This document shows positions 42,639 to 52,347 of a stretch of DNA of 64,000 nucleotides, piece by piece (positions within the stretch are counted from its first letter, which is position 1; every line of letters begins with the position of its first letter). The notes under the pieces were generated by a model. It worked only from the letters and a program-made list of their open reading frames with translations. It was not told where the DNA came from and did no database searches. Both the position numbers and the translations under genes were made by a program. Where the stretch lies: assembly GCF_000403395.2 (NCBI RefSeq), contig NZ_KE159659.1, forward strand, positions 1 through 64,000, in the 5' to 3' direction. The stretch is from Anaerotruncus sp. G3(2012). Lineage in GTDB: Bacteria > Bacillota > Clostridia > Oscillospirales > Ruminococcaceae.

Positions 42639-43087
42639 GTGTAGATATATCCTGGATAACGCTTGCTCACCGTCTCCCTGAGCCATACACAGAAATTCCC
42701 ACCCATACCGTTCATAGAAGGAAGTGAGGTCTGTGATGAGATAAAGCGTATCAATGCCTCTGGCTTATAAATCATCACATACAAATTGCAGCATTCTGCC
42801 CGCAATGCCCGATTGCGATATGCTTCTTCGACATAGACAGCGCATACATTTGGCGCCAGATCTTTACGGTTGTGAAAGTCGTTCTCAATGACACCGATCC
42901 CAGCAATGATCTCCTTTCTATTTATAACGAGATACCATTGTGGAACTGCTGTATTCTTTTGCAGGCATTCGCTGATGCTTTGTGCATAAGCTTCCTGAGG
43001 AACACCCCACTTCTGGTGAAACCATTTGGCTGCGGCATCCGCAAGTTCTGGATGATCTCGTAGGCACACCACTCTCTCAGATTGCAA
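42624..43087 (-). pseudogene. GNAT acetyltransferase pseudogene (frameshift plus stop)
   Basis: From a TTG with AGGAGG 8 bases ahead, the frame reads a normal GNAT start (LRDHPELADAAAKWFHQKWG, ENDFHNRKDLAPNVCAVYVE) up to YRNR. Near 42805-42815 the frame shifts; the neighbouring frame continues with GIAGRMLQFVCDDL, an in-frame TAA (42765-42767), then ARGIDTLYLITDLTSFYERY and GWEFLCMAQGDGEQALSRIY, ending at 42624. Both halves together match one complete aminoglycoside-acetyltransferase-like GNAT. Two separate lesions make sequencing error an unlikely sole cause. The shifted frame runs on as an unrelated tail to 42473. Confidence 0.85.
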
Positions 43088-43166
43088 TGTAAAGACCTCC
43101 TCGCATTTTTAAATAAGGATAGCACAATAGGGTCTGCATGTCAAAAAACACTGGATGGAAGAATAC

Positions 43167-43195
43167 TTGAATATTCTGTTGAAAAATGATATAAT
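43167..43195 (+). promoter_or_regulatory. Promoter of the miaB-mutSL unit
   Basis: TTGAAT (43167-43172), 17-bp spacer, TATAAT (43190-43195), 33 bases ahead of the miaB start. Confidence 0.7.
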
Positions 43196-43228
43196 AAACC
43201 AATATGCTTACAGCTTGGAGGATCAAAT

Positions 43229-44641
43229 TTGTCTGAAATCAAACGACTGGATATGGATTCTGAACTGCTTATACGTCAAAAAGCATTTGCCCAAAAGGCA
43301 AAAAATCTGCTTGCTGAACGATATGACCATCCACCGCTCGCATATGTCCATACATTTGGGTGTCAGCAGAATGTCAGCGATGGGGAGAAGATCAGTGGTA
43401 TGCTTTCGGAGATTGGTTATGGTCCTGCGGATTCTCCCGAAACAGCGGATCTGGTGATCTATAATACCTGCGCGGTCCGGGAAAATGCCGAGGATCGGGT
43501 ATTTGGAAATGTTGGTGCGCTCAAGCCGGTCAAACAAAAGCGGCAGGGAATGCTGATTGGGCTTTGCGGCTGTATGATGCAGCAGCAGAGTGCTGCCGAA
43601 AAGATCAAGCAGAGCTACCCCTACGTTGATCTTGTTTTTGGAACCCATGCGCTCCATACGCTTCCGGAACTGTTGTACAATCGGCTTTCGGGACAGAAAC
43701 GGCAGTTTTCTATTGAGGACAGTCCTGGTGAAATCATCGAAGGTATCCCGCTTCAGCGAGATGGGGCGATCAAGGCAAATCTGCCGGTTATGTATGGATG
43801 CAACAATTTTTGCACATACTGTATCGTTCCGTATGTGCGGGGACGGGAACGCAGCCGGCGCCCTCAGGACGTGCTTGCCGAAGCGCGGCAGCTCGTCGAG
43901 ATGGGTTATCGGGAGATTACCCTGCTCGGACAGAATGTCAACTCCTACGGATATACGCTTGATGAGCAGGTCGATTTTTCCGATTTGCTTCGGGAGATCA
44001 ACCGCATCGACGGGGACTTTATCCTCCGATTTATGACCAGCCACCCAAAGGACTGCACCCACAGGCTGATTGATACGATTGCAGCATGCGACAAGGTCTG
44101 CAACCACATCCATCTCCCGGTACAAAGCGGGAGCAACCGGGTGTTAGGTGCGATGAACCGGCATTATACAGTGGAGGAATATCTCAGCCTGATCGGCTAT
44201 GCACGTCAGGCAATCCCGGATGTAACCTTTTCCAGCGACATCATCGTTGGTTTTCCGGGAGAAACCCGCGAAGAATTCGAGCAGACTGTCGAGCTGGTCA
44301 AGAGGGTGAGATATACCACCCTGTATACCTTTATCTACTCTCCACGAACAGGGACCAAAGCTGCTTCGATGGACGATCCCATTCCGGAAGCGGAAAAGTC
44401 CCGCTGGCTTCGGGAACTTCTGGATATCCAGTCGGCGATCCGGGAGGAACAGCAGGATCATTATATCGGCAGGACGCTGAGAGTGCTCGCCGATGGGGTC
44501 GGCCGCAGTGGAGCAGGGTGGCTCTCCGGCCGTACGGTTTCAAATGACATTGTCGAGTTTCAGGGCCCGCCGGAGATGATCGGCAGTTTTGTCGAAGTTA
44601 AAATCGAGCGCGCACTGAACTGGGCTTTGTTTGGAAAATGA
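43229..44641 (+). CDS. miaB: tRNA-2-methylthio-N6-dimethylallyladenosine synthase MiaB
   Basis: Radical-SAM methylthiotransferase acting on A37 of tRNAs reading UNN codons, after MiaA. 470 residues; N-terminal cluster cysteines in FGCQQNVSD, YNTCAVRENAEDRVFGN and GLCGCMM; radical-SAM CxxxCxxC in GCNNFCTYCIVPYVRGRE; C-terminal TRAM domain from about residue 405. The TTG start follows GGAGG. miaA lies 5 kb on in the same gene row. Confidence 0.96.
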   Translation: MSEIKRLDMDSELLIRQKAFAQKAKNLLAERYDHPPLAYVHTFGCQQNVSDGEKISGMLSEIGYGPADSPETADLVIYNTCAVRENAEDRVFGNVGALKPVKQKRQGMLIGLCGCMMQQQSAAEKIKQSYPYVDLVFGTHALHTLPELLYNRLSGQKRQFSIEDSPGEIIEGIPLQRDGAIKANLPVMYGCNNFCTYCIVPYVRGRERSRRPQDVLAEARQLVEMGYREITLLGQNVNSYGYTLDEQVDFSDLLREINRIDGDFILRFMTSHPKDCTHRLIDTIAACDKVCNHIHLPVQSGSNRVLGAMNRHYTVEEYLSLIGYARQAIPDVTFSSDIIVGFPGETREEFEQTVELVKRVRYTTLYTFIYSPRTGTKAASMDDPIPEAEKSRWLRELLDIQSAIREEQQDHYIGRTLRVLADGVGRSGAGWLSGRTVSNDIVEFQGPPEMIGSFVEVKIERALNWALFGK

Positions 44642-44670
44642 AATGAAAGTCAAAAAAGGAGACTATGAAA

Positions 44671-45078
44671 ATGGATGTTATTGCAACCGCGAGGGAACTT
44701 GGAAAAGCAATTCAGCAGGACGAACGGTTTATCCGGATGATGGCTGCCCAGCAGACGAACGATGACGATGAGCAGCTGCAAAAGCTGATAGGGGACTTCA
44801 ACCTCAAGCGGGTTGACCTGAACAGCGAGGTCAGTAAGGCCGAGCGGGATCAGGAAAAAGTAGCCAGACTGAATGAGGAGACCAGGGATCTCTACAATAA
44901 AATCATGTCCAATCAGAGCATGGCAGCTTTCAACACTGCCAAAAATGAGATGGACGCGATGGTCGAGTATGTGATGGAGATTCTGCGCGGCAGCATCAGC
45001 GGAGAAAATCCGGATTTGATCCAGGAGCCGCAGGCTGGATGTTCGGGCTCTTGCTCGACCTGTGGCGGATGTCACTGA
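44671..45078 (+). CDS. YlbF/YmcA-family protein with cysteine-rich tail
   Basis: 135 residues, all-helical YlbF-type domain followed by a CSGSCSTCGGC tail (C-x3-C-x2-C-x2-C). In Bacillus the relatives YlbF, YmcA and YaaT form a complex that carries iron-sulfur clusters and promotes RNase Y-dependent mRNA processing and phosphorelay control; the terminal cysteines fit that role. Position between miaB and mutS matches ymcA in Bacillus. The ATG at 44671 is preferred over 44665 for spacing from AAGGAG. Confidence 0.88.
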   Translation: MDVIATARELGKAIQQDERFIRMMAAQQTNDDDEQLQKLIGDFNLKRVDLNSEVSKAERDQEKVARLNEETRDLYNKIMSNQSMAAFNTAKNEMDAMVEYVMEILRGSISGENPDLIQEPQAGCSGSCSTCGGCH

Positions 45079-45128
45079 TTTTGTTTTTTTGCAAACAGCA
45101 GTTTTAGAGGAAGCCGGAGGTTGCCCAG

Positions 45129-47744
45129 ATGGAAATCAATATCGAAAAGCTCTCGCCGATGATGCAGCAATATTTCTCAGTCAAGAAAAAGCATCGGGAT
45201 CATATCCTGTTTTTCCGTCTGGGAGACTTTTACGAGATGTTTTTCGATGACGCAATCACCGCTTCCCGAGAGCTGGAATTAACCCTGACCGGTCGGGATT
45301 GCGGTATGGAGGAACGTGCGCCAATGTGCGGTGTCCCATATCATGCCTGCGATCTGTATATCTCCCGGCTGATAAAGAAAGGCTATAAAGTGGCGATCTG
45401 CGAACAGGTGGAAAATCCCGCCGATGCTAAAGGGGTGGTGAAACGGGAGGTCATCCGGGTGGTGACTCCCGGCACCCTGATCGAAAGCAATATGCTTGCA
45501 GAGGATGTCAACAACTATATTGCCTGCATCTTCTGTGGGGAACAAGGTTGGGGGTTGGCATGCGCTGACAGTTCAACCGGCCAGGTGTCAGTCTGCCAGT
45601 TCACAGCCGAAGAGACCGAATCGCTGATCAATGAGCTGGGACGTTACAGCCCGAGTGAAGTTATTTTCAATGAGGGGCTGCTCGATAAGACCCGGGTGAC
45701 TTCCTTTTTAAAGGAAAAACTGCGGTGCGTTGCTGATCTTTGTGACAATGAACGGTTCGATCCCCAAAATGCTGGGGAACTGATCGAGCGGCATTTTTCT
45801 CGTACGCTTGTCTCTCTCGGTCTGGAGCAGACGCTCTCGGTGTCTGCCCTGGGAGCCTTGCTCGCCTATCTTTATGAAACCCAGCGGAAAGGGCTGGAGC
45901 GGATTACGGAAGTACATTTTGTCAATGCAAAGCAGTATATGATGCTCGATCTCAATACCCGGCGCAACCTGGAACTGGTTCAGACAATGCGGACCGGGGA
46001 GAAACGCGGAACGTTGCTCTGGGTGCTCGACAAAACCAAAACTGCGATGGGCAAGCGGATGCTGCGCCGCTTCCTTGAGAAACCGCTTCTGAATCCGGCA
46101 GCCATCGACAAACGCCTTAACGCGGTGGATGAGCTTTACCAGGATACCATTCTGCGCTGTGATCTGTCCGAGCTGCTTGGCGGTGTCTTTGATCTTGAGC
46201 GCCTAATGACTCGGATTGTCTATGGAAATGCAAGCCCACGCGAATATAAGTCTTTGGAATCCACATGCCGCGTGCTGCCACAGCTTCGGTCGCTGCTTTC
46301 CGGTTGCCAGAGCGCATTTCTCCGGCAGGTGTTCGAGCGAATCGACCCTCTGGAAGATCTTTGTGCGTTTCTGGAGGGCGCCATTGTGGAGGAACCGCCA
46401 GCGCTTCTGAAAGATGGCGGCGTTATCCGACCCGGCTTCAACAGCGAGCTTGACCAGCTGCGTGAACTGGTGCAGAATACCAAGCAGGTTCTGGTTGGGG
46501 TTGAGTCCTCTGAGCGGGAGCGGTCGGGGATTAAAACATTGAAAATCGGTTATAATCGGGTATTTGGATATTACATAGAAGTTTCGAAATCCTACATTGG
46601 ACAAGTGCCCGATCACTATATCCGTAAGCAGACCCTTGCCAACGGAGAGCGCTATATCACACAGGAACTGAAAGAGCTGGAAGAAAAAATTCTTTCGGCA
46701 GGAGAGCGGATTTCTGTATTGGAAGCGAATCTGTTTGAGGAGATACAGGGACGGGTATCAGCAGCGCTCGAGCGGATCCAGAGGACAGCGGATGCGATCG
46801 CTCGTCTGGACGTTTATGTTTCATTTGCGGTGGTTGCAGTCGAAAATAACTACTGCCGTCCGGAAGTCAATCTGTCAGATGGCATCACCATCAAGGATGG
46901 TCGGCATCCGGTAGTCGAGCGGTTGATGGGAGGTGTTCCGTTCGTTCCGAACGATACCTTGCTCAACCGGTCGGACAGGCTGATTGCGATTATCACTGGG
47001 CCAAATATGGCGGGGAAGTCCACCTACATGCGCCAGACTGCGCTGATCGTGCTGATGGCCCAGATCGGAAGCTTTGTCCCGGCTGCTTCGGCTGTGATCG
47101 GAGTAGTGGACGGTATCTTTACCCGGGTTGGCGCATCGGATGATCTCGCTGCTGGACAGTCGACCTTCATGGTCGAGATGACCGAAGTGGCGCAGATCAT
47201 GAAGACAGCCACATCCAAAAGCCTGCTGGTGCTTGACGAGATCGGGCGGGGGACTTCGACATTTGACGGCATGAGCATCGCCCGCGCTGTGATAGAATAT
47301 ATTGCAGATCTGAAGCTGGTTGGGGCGAAAACCCTGTTTGCGACTCACTATCACGAGCTGACTGCGCTGGAACAGCAGCTTTCCTGTATTAAAAATTACA
47401 ACATTGCCTGCAAAAAGCGCGGGGATGAGATCACCTTTCTGCGCCGGATTGTGCCAGGCGGCGCGGACGACAGCTATGGGATTGAGGTTTCCAAACTGGC
47501 CGGTGTGCCGGAATGGATCATCAAACGGGCCCGTCAGGTGTTGGAACAATTGGAGAGCGGCAGGCCGGTCTCCAATTCGAACTCCCAGCAGCCCCAAAAA
47601 CAATCCGCAAATTCTCAGCTTTCTTTTGCGGCAGTTGTTCCGTCTGAAGTGGAGGAACGTCTGCGTGTGATTGACCTGAATACACTCACCCCCATCGAAG
47701 CGATGAACAAGCTGTTTGAGCTCAAAGGGCTGTTGAAAGAATAA
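45129..47744 (+). CDS. mutS: DNA mismatch repair protein MutS
   Basis: Mismatch-recognising ATPase, 871 residues. The N-terminal mismatch-binding domain has FRLGDFYEMFFDDA with the Phe-x-Glu wedge. Walker A GPNMAGKSTYMRQ is near residue 625, LVLDEIGRGTSTFDG is Walker B, and FATHYHELTALE is the H-loop. A short C-terminal tail (ITPIEAMNKLFELKG) mediates tetramers in relatives. Followed 23 bases later by mutL. Confidence 0.97.
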   Translation: MEINIEKLSPMMQQYFSVKKKHRDHILFFRLGDFYEMFFDDAITASRELELTLTGRDCGMEERAPMCGVPYHACDLYISRLIKKGYKVAICEQVENPADAKGVVKREVIRVVTPGTLIESNMLAEDVNNYIACIFCGEQGWGLACADSSTGQVSVCQFTAEETESLINELGRYSPSEVIFNEGLLDKTRVTSFLKEKLRCVADLCDNERFDPQNAGELIERHFSRTLVSLGLEQTLSVSALGALLAYLYETQRKGLERITEVHFVNAKQYMMLDLNTRRNLELVQTMRTGEKRGTLLWVLDKTKTAMGKRMLRRFLEKPLLNPAAIDKRLNAVDELYQDTILRCDLSELLGGVFDLERLMTRIVYGNASPREYKSLESTCRVLPQLRSLLSGCQSAFLRQVFERIDPLEDLCAFLEGAIVEEPPALLKDGGVIRPGFNSELDQLRELVQNTKQVLVGVESSERERSGIKTLKIGYNRVFGYYIEVSKSYIGQVPDHYIRKQTLANGERYITQELKELEEKILSAGERISVLEANLFEEIQGRVSAALERIQRTADAIARLDVYVSFAVVAVENNYCRPEVNLSDGITIKDGRHPVVERLMGGVPFVPNDTLLNRSDRLIAIITGPNMAGKSTYMRQTALIVLMAQIGSFVPAASAVIGVVDGIFTRVGASDDLAAGQSTFMVEMTEVAQIMKTATSKSLLVLDEIGRGTSTFDGMSIARAVIEYIADLKLVGAKTLFATHYHELTALEQQLSCIKNYNIACKKRGDEITFLRRIVPGGADDSYGIEVSKLAGVPEWIIKRARQVLEQLESGRPVSNSNSQQPQKQSANSQLSFAAVVPSEVEERLRVIDLNTLTPIEAMNKLFELKGLLKE

Positions 47745-47767
47745 CAAAAAGAAAGCAGGTGGGCGGT

Positions 47768-49708
47768 GTGGCCAAAATCAATGTTCTGGAAAAACAGGTC
47801 GCAGAACTGATCGCTGCGGGTGAGGTAGTTGAACGTCCGGCGTCCATCGTGAAGGAGCTGCTGGAAAATGCAGTCGATGCGGGAGCCAGCAGTGTGACGG
47901 TCGAAATCCGACGCGGCGGCATCTCCTATATCCGGGTTGCTGATAATGGAAGTGGAATCGAGCGGGAGGATGTTGCCAAGGCATTTCTCCGTCATGCGAC
48001 GAGTAAGGTGCGGGAATGTGACGACCTTGGGCAGATCACAACAATGGGATTCCGTGGGGAAGCGCTCGCCTCGATTGCGGCGATGTGCCGGGTAGAACTG
48101 TTGACCCGCGCCGCCGAAGAGGAAGTCGGAACCCTCTATACCATCTCGGGTGGAGAGGAAGAATCTCTCGAGGATGCGGGCTGCCCGGTCGGAACGACAA
48201 TCACCATTCGCGACGTCTTTTTCAATACACCTGCCCGCATGAAGTTCTTGAAAAAGGATGTTTCAGAGGGGAACAGCGTAGCCGCAGCGGTCGAAAAAGC
48301 TGCGCTTGGATATCCGGGAGTCGGGTTTAAGCTGATCCGGGATGGACAGGTCCGGTTTCAAACCCCTGGGGATGGCCACCTTCTTTCAGCTGTGCGGTGC
48401 GTATTTGGTAAAGAATTTTCGGAAAATCTGCTCCCGGTACATTATGAGTCGAAAGGCTGCATGGTTGATGGGGTGATCTGCAAACCGACATCTGCGCGGA
48501 ATTCGCGATCCATGCAGAATTTCTTCATCAATACCCGGTTTGTCCGATCCAAGACCTGTATGGCGGCGCTGGAAGAATCCTATCGCAACGCATTGATGAC
48601 AGGAAAATATCCGTCTTGTGTGCTGAACCTTACTATCCCACCCCAGACAGTTGATGTCAACGTGCACCCGGCCAAAATCGAGGTGCGGTTCGCGGACGAA
48701 AAAAGTATCTTTCAATTGGTCTATTACGGATGCAAAACAGCGCTTGGAATCGCCAATCTTGCGCCGGAACTGAAGGCGGAGGACCTCCAACAGAATCCAT
48801 CGAAAAGGGAGGTCGCCAAACCTGCCGCTCCGGTTCAACAGCGGATGAGTGCTGATGCCTATCGGATGACGCTTGCGCAGAAGGTGGAGCATCTCAAATC
48901 AGCCCGTGAGCCAGTCTATGACCAGACCGAAAAGATGGATTCTGTCAAACCGTCAGCACCTGTTCGCTTTCCGGGAATCAGGGTTTCTCCTGAAGCGGTA
49001 TTGGCGGTAGAATCCCCTGTTCCGGTTCTGCAAAAAGTGGCCCAGACATCATCCAGGCCGGCTCCTGTCATCTCTGAAATCCATTTGGAACCACCTGAAG
49101 CTTCGGCTCCGGGCGAGACTTCTGCTGAAACTCTTTATGATGGTGCCCGATTGATCGGGGAGCTGTTCGACACCTATCTTCTGCTGCAAAATGGGGATGA
49201 ACTGATTCTGGTGGACAAGCATGCTGCGCATGAAAGGCTGCTCTTCAACCGTCTGGCAGCAGGAGGACTGGCGGAGGAACGACAGCTGTTGCTGACGCCT
49301 GTTTCGGTACAGCTTTCTCCGGAAGAGCATGCGCTTGTAACCGAACATCTCACATTGCTTTCCCGGGTGGGAGTTACCGCCGAGGATTTTGGAGATCACT
49401 TTGTTCTGGTACGGGAGGTTGCACCGATCCTTGCCGATGCCGATCTGCCTGGCCTTGTGACTGAATTCGCGGAGCGCCTTTCCTGTGCAAACGGCAATCT
49501 GCTGCCAGGCCAGTTGGAGGAGCTTTACCACAGGATCGCCTGCCGCGCAGCAATCAAAGCGCATGACCGAACGCCGGCACCTACTCTGGAGCAGTTGATT
49601 CGGCTGCTCCAGCAGGATGGGAATGTTGGACATTGTCCGCATGGGCGCCCGGTCGCAATCCGCATGGCGCGCAGGGAAATTGAAAAAAAATTTGGCAGGT
49701 TGGGCTGA
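47768..49708 (+). CDS. mutL: DNA mismatch repair protein MutL
   Basis: 646 residues. GHKL ATPase: ELLENAVDAGA, DNGSGIE, ATSKV and GFRGEALASI. The C-terminal domain carries the latent-endonuclease zone, with ACRAAIKAHD and CPHGRP intact. The main motif reads DKHAAHERLLFN, where the usual DQHAxxExxxxE would have Glu at the last place. The GTG at 47768 was chosen for its AGGTGG site; another GTG lies at 47759. Linker residues 340-460 are low complexity. Confidence 0.95.
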   Translation: MAKINVLEKQVAELIAAGEVVERPASIVKELLENAVDAGASSVTVEIRRGGISYIRVADNGSGIEREDVAKAFLRHATSKVRECDDLGQITTMGFRGEALASIAAMCRVELLTRAAEEEVGTLYTISGGEEESLEDAGCPVGTTITIRDVFFNTPARMKFLKKDVSEGNSVAAAVEKAALGYPGVGFKLIRDGQVRFQTPGDGHLLSAVRCVFGKEFSENLLPVHYESKGCMVDGVICKPTSARNSRSMQNFFINTRFVRSKTCMAALEESYRNALMTGKYPSCVLNLTIPPQTVDVNVHPAKIEVRFADEKSIFQLVYYGCKTALGIANLAPELKAEDLQQNPSKREVAKPAAPVQQRMSADAYRMTLAQKVEHLKSAREPVYDQTEKMDSVKPSAPVRFPGIRVSPEAVLAVESPVPVLQKVAQTSSRPAPVISEIHLEPPEASAPGETSAETLYDGARLIGELFDTYLLLQNGDELILVDKHAAHERLLFNRLAAGGLAEERQLLLTPVSVQLSPEEHALVTEHLTLLSRVGVTAEDFGDHFVLVREVAPILADADLPGLVTEFAERLSCANGNLLPGQLEELYHRIACRAAIKAHDRTPAPTLEQLIRLLQQDGNVGHCPHGRPVAIRMARREIEKKFGRLG

Positions 49709-49709
49709 C

Positions 49710-50663
49710 ATGGAACAGAAGCATACAAAAATACCGCTGGTCGTGGTAGCTGGCCCGACCGCTTCCGGAAAGACCTCGCTTGCAGTCCGGCTTGCACAGG
49801 CATTCGACGGGGAAGTGATCTCCGCTGATTCGATGCAGATTTACCAGCAGATGCAGATTGCGACCGCCAGGCCGGATGCCTCCGAAATGAAGGGAATTCC
49901 ACATCATCTGATTGGTTTTGTCCCGCCTGATCGGACCTCGTTTTCGGTTGTGGATTATGCCCGTCTTGCGCATGAGGCGATCCGCGAAGTCCACCAACGG
50001 GGAAAGCTCCCAATCCTTGCAGGCGGAACTGGCCTTTATATCCATGCAGTTGTGGATCATCTGGATTTTACCGAAATCCGCAGTGACCCGGCAGTCCGAA
50101 ATGCACTAAAAACCCTTGCAGCCGAACGCGGCAACCAATATATGCTCGATCTACTGCGAGAGAACGACCCGGAGCTTGCCGATCGGCTGCATCCGGGAAA
50201 TCTGGGCAGAATTCTGCGTGCACTTGAGGTCTACCAACTGACTGGGATCACAATGACTGAACATCAGCGAAGATCCCGCCTGAAGCCTTCAAACTATGCG
50301 CTCTGTATGCTTGGAATCAGCTACAGTGACCGACAGATGTTATACGACCGAATTAACTTACGGGTTGATCGGATGCTCGAAACAGGGCTGGTTGAAGAGG
50401 CAAGGCAGATCAGCCGGATCTACGGAGGGACCGCCCGTCAGGCGATTGGATATAAGGAATTGCAGCCGTATTTGGATGGTGCAGACTCTCTTGAAAGCTG
50501 TATAGACCGGCTGAAACAGGCAACGCGCAACTATGCAAAACGGCAGCTCACATGGTTCCGCCGGGATTCCCGCATCGAATGGTTGCTGGTAGATCAATGC
50601 GAAAATCAGGATGAACTGGTTGATCTGGCAAAAAATGCGATTCACAAAAGTGGTATCTTATGA
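49710..50663 (+). CDS. miaA: tRNA dimethylallyltransferase MiaA
   Basis: Adds the isopentenyl group to A37 of tRNAs, substrate of MiaB. 317 residues; P-loop AGPTASGKTSLA, SADSMQIYQQMQIATARP, HHLIGF, GGTGLYI and QATRNYAKRQLTWFRRD. It starts one base after the mutL stop. Its last bases contain the hfq promoter. Confidence 0.96.
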   Translation: MEQKHTKIPLVVVAGPTASGKTSLAVRLAQAFDGEVISADSMQIYQQMQIATARPDASEMKGIPHHLIGFVPPDRTSFSVVDYARLAHEAIREVHQRGKLPILAGGTGLYIHAVVDHLDFTEIRSDPAVRNALKTLAAERGNQYMLDLLRENDPELADRLHPGNLGRILRALEVYQLTGITMTEHQRRSRLKPSNYALCMLGISYSDRQMLYDRINLRVDRMLETGLVEEARQISRIYGGTARQAIGYKELQPYLDGADSLESCIDRLKQATRNYAKRQLTWFRRDSRIEWLLVDQCENQDELVDLAKNAIHKSGIL

Positions 50664-50669
50664 TATAAT
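50641..50669 (+). promoter_or_regulatory. Promoter of hfq inside the miaA 3' end
   Basis: TTCACA (50641-50646), 17-bp spacer, TATAAT (50664-50669). It gives hfq a leader of about 150 nt and expression apart from mutSL. Confidence 0.65.
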
Positions 50670-50825
50670 AGGTGTAGAAACACAGCAATCCTGCTTGTTT
50701 TTAACCCGCCAAAAATAGATAATAGCTGGAAAAGCAGTTTCCGCGTTTAGAATCAAATGCATGTGGAACAGCACTGCCTGCTACACAGGCATAATACAAT
50801 ACTCTGAAAAAATGGAGGGGAAAGC

Positions 50826-51068
50826 ATGAAGCAGTTGAATCTTCAGGATGTTTTTTTGAACCAGGCAAGGAAGGAAAAGGTTCCGGTCACTATGTATCTG
50901 ACAAACGGATTTCAGTTTAAAGGGATTGTTCGCGGCTTTGACTCGTTTACCGTGATCTTGGACTGTGACGGCCGGCAAAACCTTGTCTACAAGCACGCAA
51001 TTTCTACCGTTACCCCCTCGCGCCACATCCGGACACTGGAGATCGAAGAAGCAGAGCAGCAGGACTAA
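50826..51068 (+). CDS. hfq: RNA chaperone Hfq
   Basis: 80-residue Sm-like protein: [20 protein letters not shown] and FDSFTVIL form Sm1, and YKHAIST with the family His is Sm2. It helps small RNAs pair with mRNA. Position behind miaA is widely conserved. GGAGGGG lies ahead of the ATG. Confidence 0.96.
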   Translation: MKQLNLQDVFLNQARKEKVPVTMYLTNGFQFKGIVRGFDSFTVILDCDGRQNLVYKHAISTVTPSRHIRTLEIEEAEQQD

Positions 51069-51072
51069 CCAA

Positions 51073-52347
51073 ATGAAAGCAAGTGCAGCTCAAAAATGGC
51101 TGGTATTTTTGATTTTAACCGGACTGGCGCTCTTTATCGGATTTTATTTTTATCGCTATCTGAACGACCAGTACCAGACCGAAACGACCTATCCTTATAC
51201 CGTTGCGGAGACTGTTCGCGTTTCAGGGATTGTCCTTCGTGAAGAATTTCTACTGGAGGATAAGATTGTTGAAGATGGGGTCGCGAGTTACATTGTGGGA
51301 GATGGAACTAAGGTTTCCAAGGATTCCCTAATTGCAGAGGTTTATTATAGTGAATCCGATGCTGGGAATGTCCAGAAACTGCGTGAGCTGGAAAATCGGC
51401 GCCTGCTTTTGGAGAAGGCACAGGATCCGGGTACCACCTCCTATGCGCACACTGATGTACTGAACAAACAGATCGCCAGCGAGGTCGGTGCGATTATTGA
51501 TGCGGTTCAATCGGACAATCTCACTGGATTATCTGGTTCATCGGATAACCTTCTTGTGCTGATGAATACCAAGCAGATTGCAACCGGAAAACAGGAAAAC
51601 TACCATGATGCGATTGAACTGATTGAGGCAGAAGAAGCTTACTTTCAGGGACAGATTCAGGAAGAGCCGGAGACGATCTCCTCTCCTAAACAGGGTTATT
51701 TTATGCGGACGATCGACGGTTTGGAAAACATGGTTGATCTCAAAGAGCTGGATGAGCTGACGCCAGAGGACATCCGGCATCTCACCTCCCGTCCGTCTCT
51801 GGAAACGCCGTCCGACCGGGTCGGAAAGCTGATGACCGACCACAACTGGTACTATGCGGTCATTATTGAATCCCAAGATGCGGATCGGTACCGGGAAGGA
51901 AGCAGCGTGACGCTGGATTTTAATATCAGCGGTGTTTCTCCCGTTCCGGCAACGATCGAAGAAGTCAACCCATCGGGTGGCGCCCCGGAAACGGTGGTGG
52001 TATTCCGTTGTGATTATATCAATGAAGCCCTCATCAATCTGCGGGTGACCGAAGCGGATGTCAGCTTCAAATCCATTACCGGGCTGCGGGTCAGCAAATC
52101 GGCGGTACGATTCTCCGGTATCCAGAAGGGCGTCTATATCAACATGGGGGAAAAACGGATTTTCCGCCCGATCACTGTGATTTATGAGGATGTCGGATAT
52201 GTCCTTTGCAGGGAGGTTGATCCGGAATACTATGAAAACGGAACTTATGTCGGATTGCAGCAATATGACGAAGTTATCATAGAAGGGGGGCACAAACGCA
52301 ATGGAACAGACAAAAACAATTCAGGAGATTCTGAATCGGATACATGA
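51073..52347 (+). CDS. HlyD-like membrane-anchored protein
   Basis: 424 residues: short cytoplasmic start, one membrane helix (about 10-27, LVFLILTGLALFIGFYFY), then an extracellular part with a split lipoyl-like/barrel-sandwich fold (VAETVRVSGIVLREEFLLE, SYIVGDGTKVSKDSLIAEVYY) and a beta-barrel C-terminus. It resembles membrane-fusion adaptors, but no transporter gene is nearby. Similar proteins precede yggS-sepF in related clostridia (from memory), hinting at an envelope or division role. Its end overlaps yggS by 47 bases. Confidence 0.75.
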   Translation: MKASAAQKWLVFLILTGLALFIGFYFYRYLNDQYQTETTYPYTVAETVRVSGIVLREEFLLEDKIVEDGVASYIVGDGTKVSKDSLIAEVYYSESDAGNVQKLRELENRRLLLEKAQDPGTTSYAHTDVLNKQIASEVGAIIDAVQSDNLTGLSGSSDNLLVLMNTKQIATGKQENYHDAIELIEAEEAYFQGQIQEEPETISSPKQGYFMRTIDGLENMVDLKELDELTPEDIRHLTSRPSLETPSDRVGKLMTDHNWYYAVIIESQDADRYREGSSVTLDFNISGVSPVPATIEEVNPSGGAPETVVVFRCDYINEALINLRVTEADVSFKSITGLRVSKSAVRFSGIQKGVYINMGEKRIFRPITVIYEDVGYVLCREVDPEYYENGTYVGLQQYDEVIIEGGHKRNGTDKNNSGDSESDT

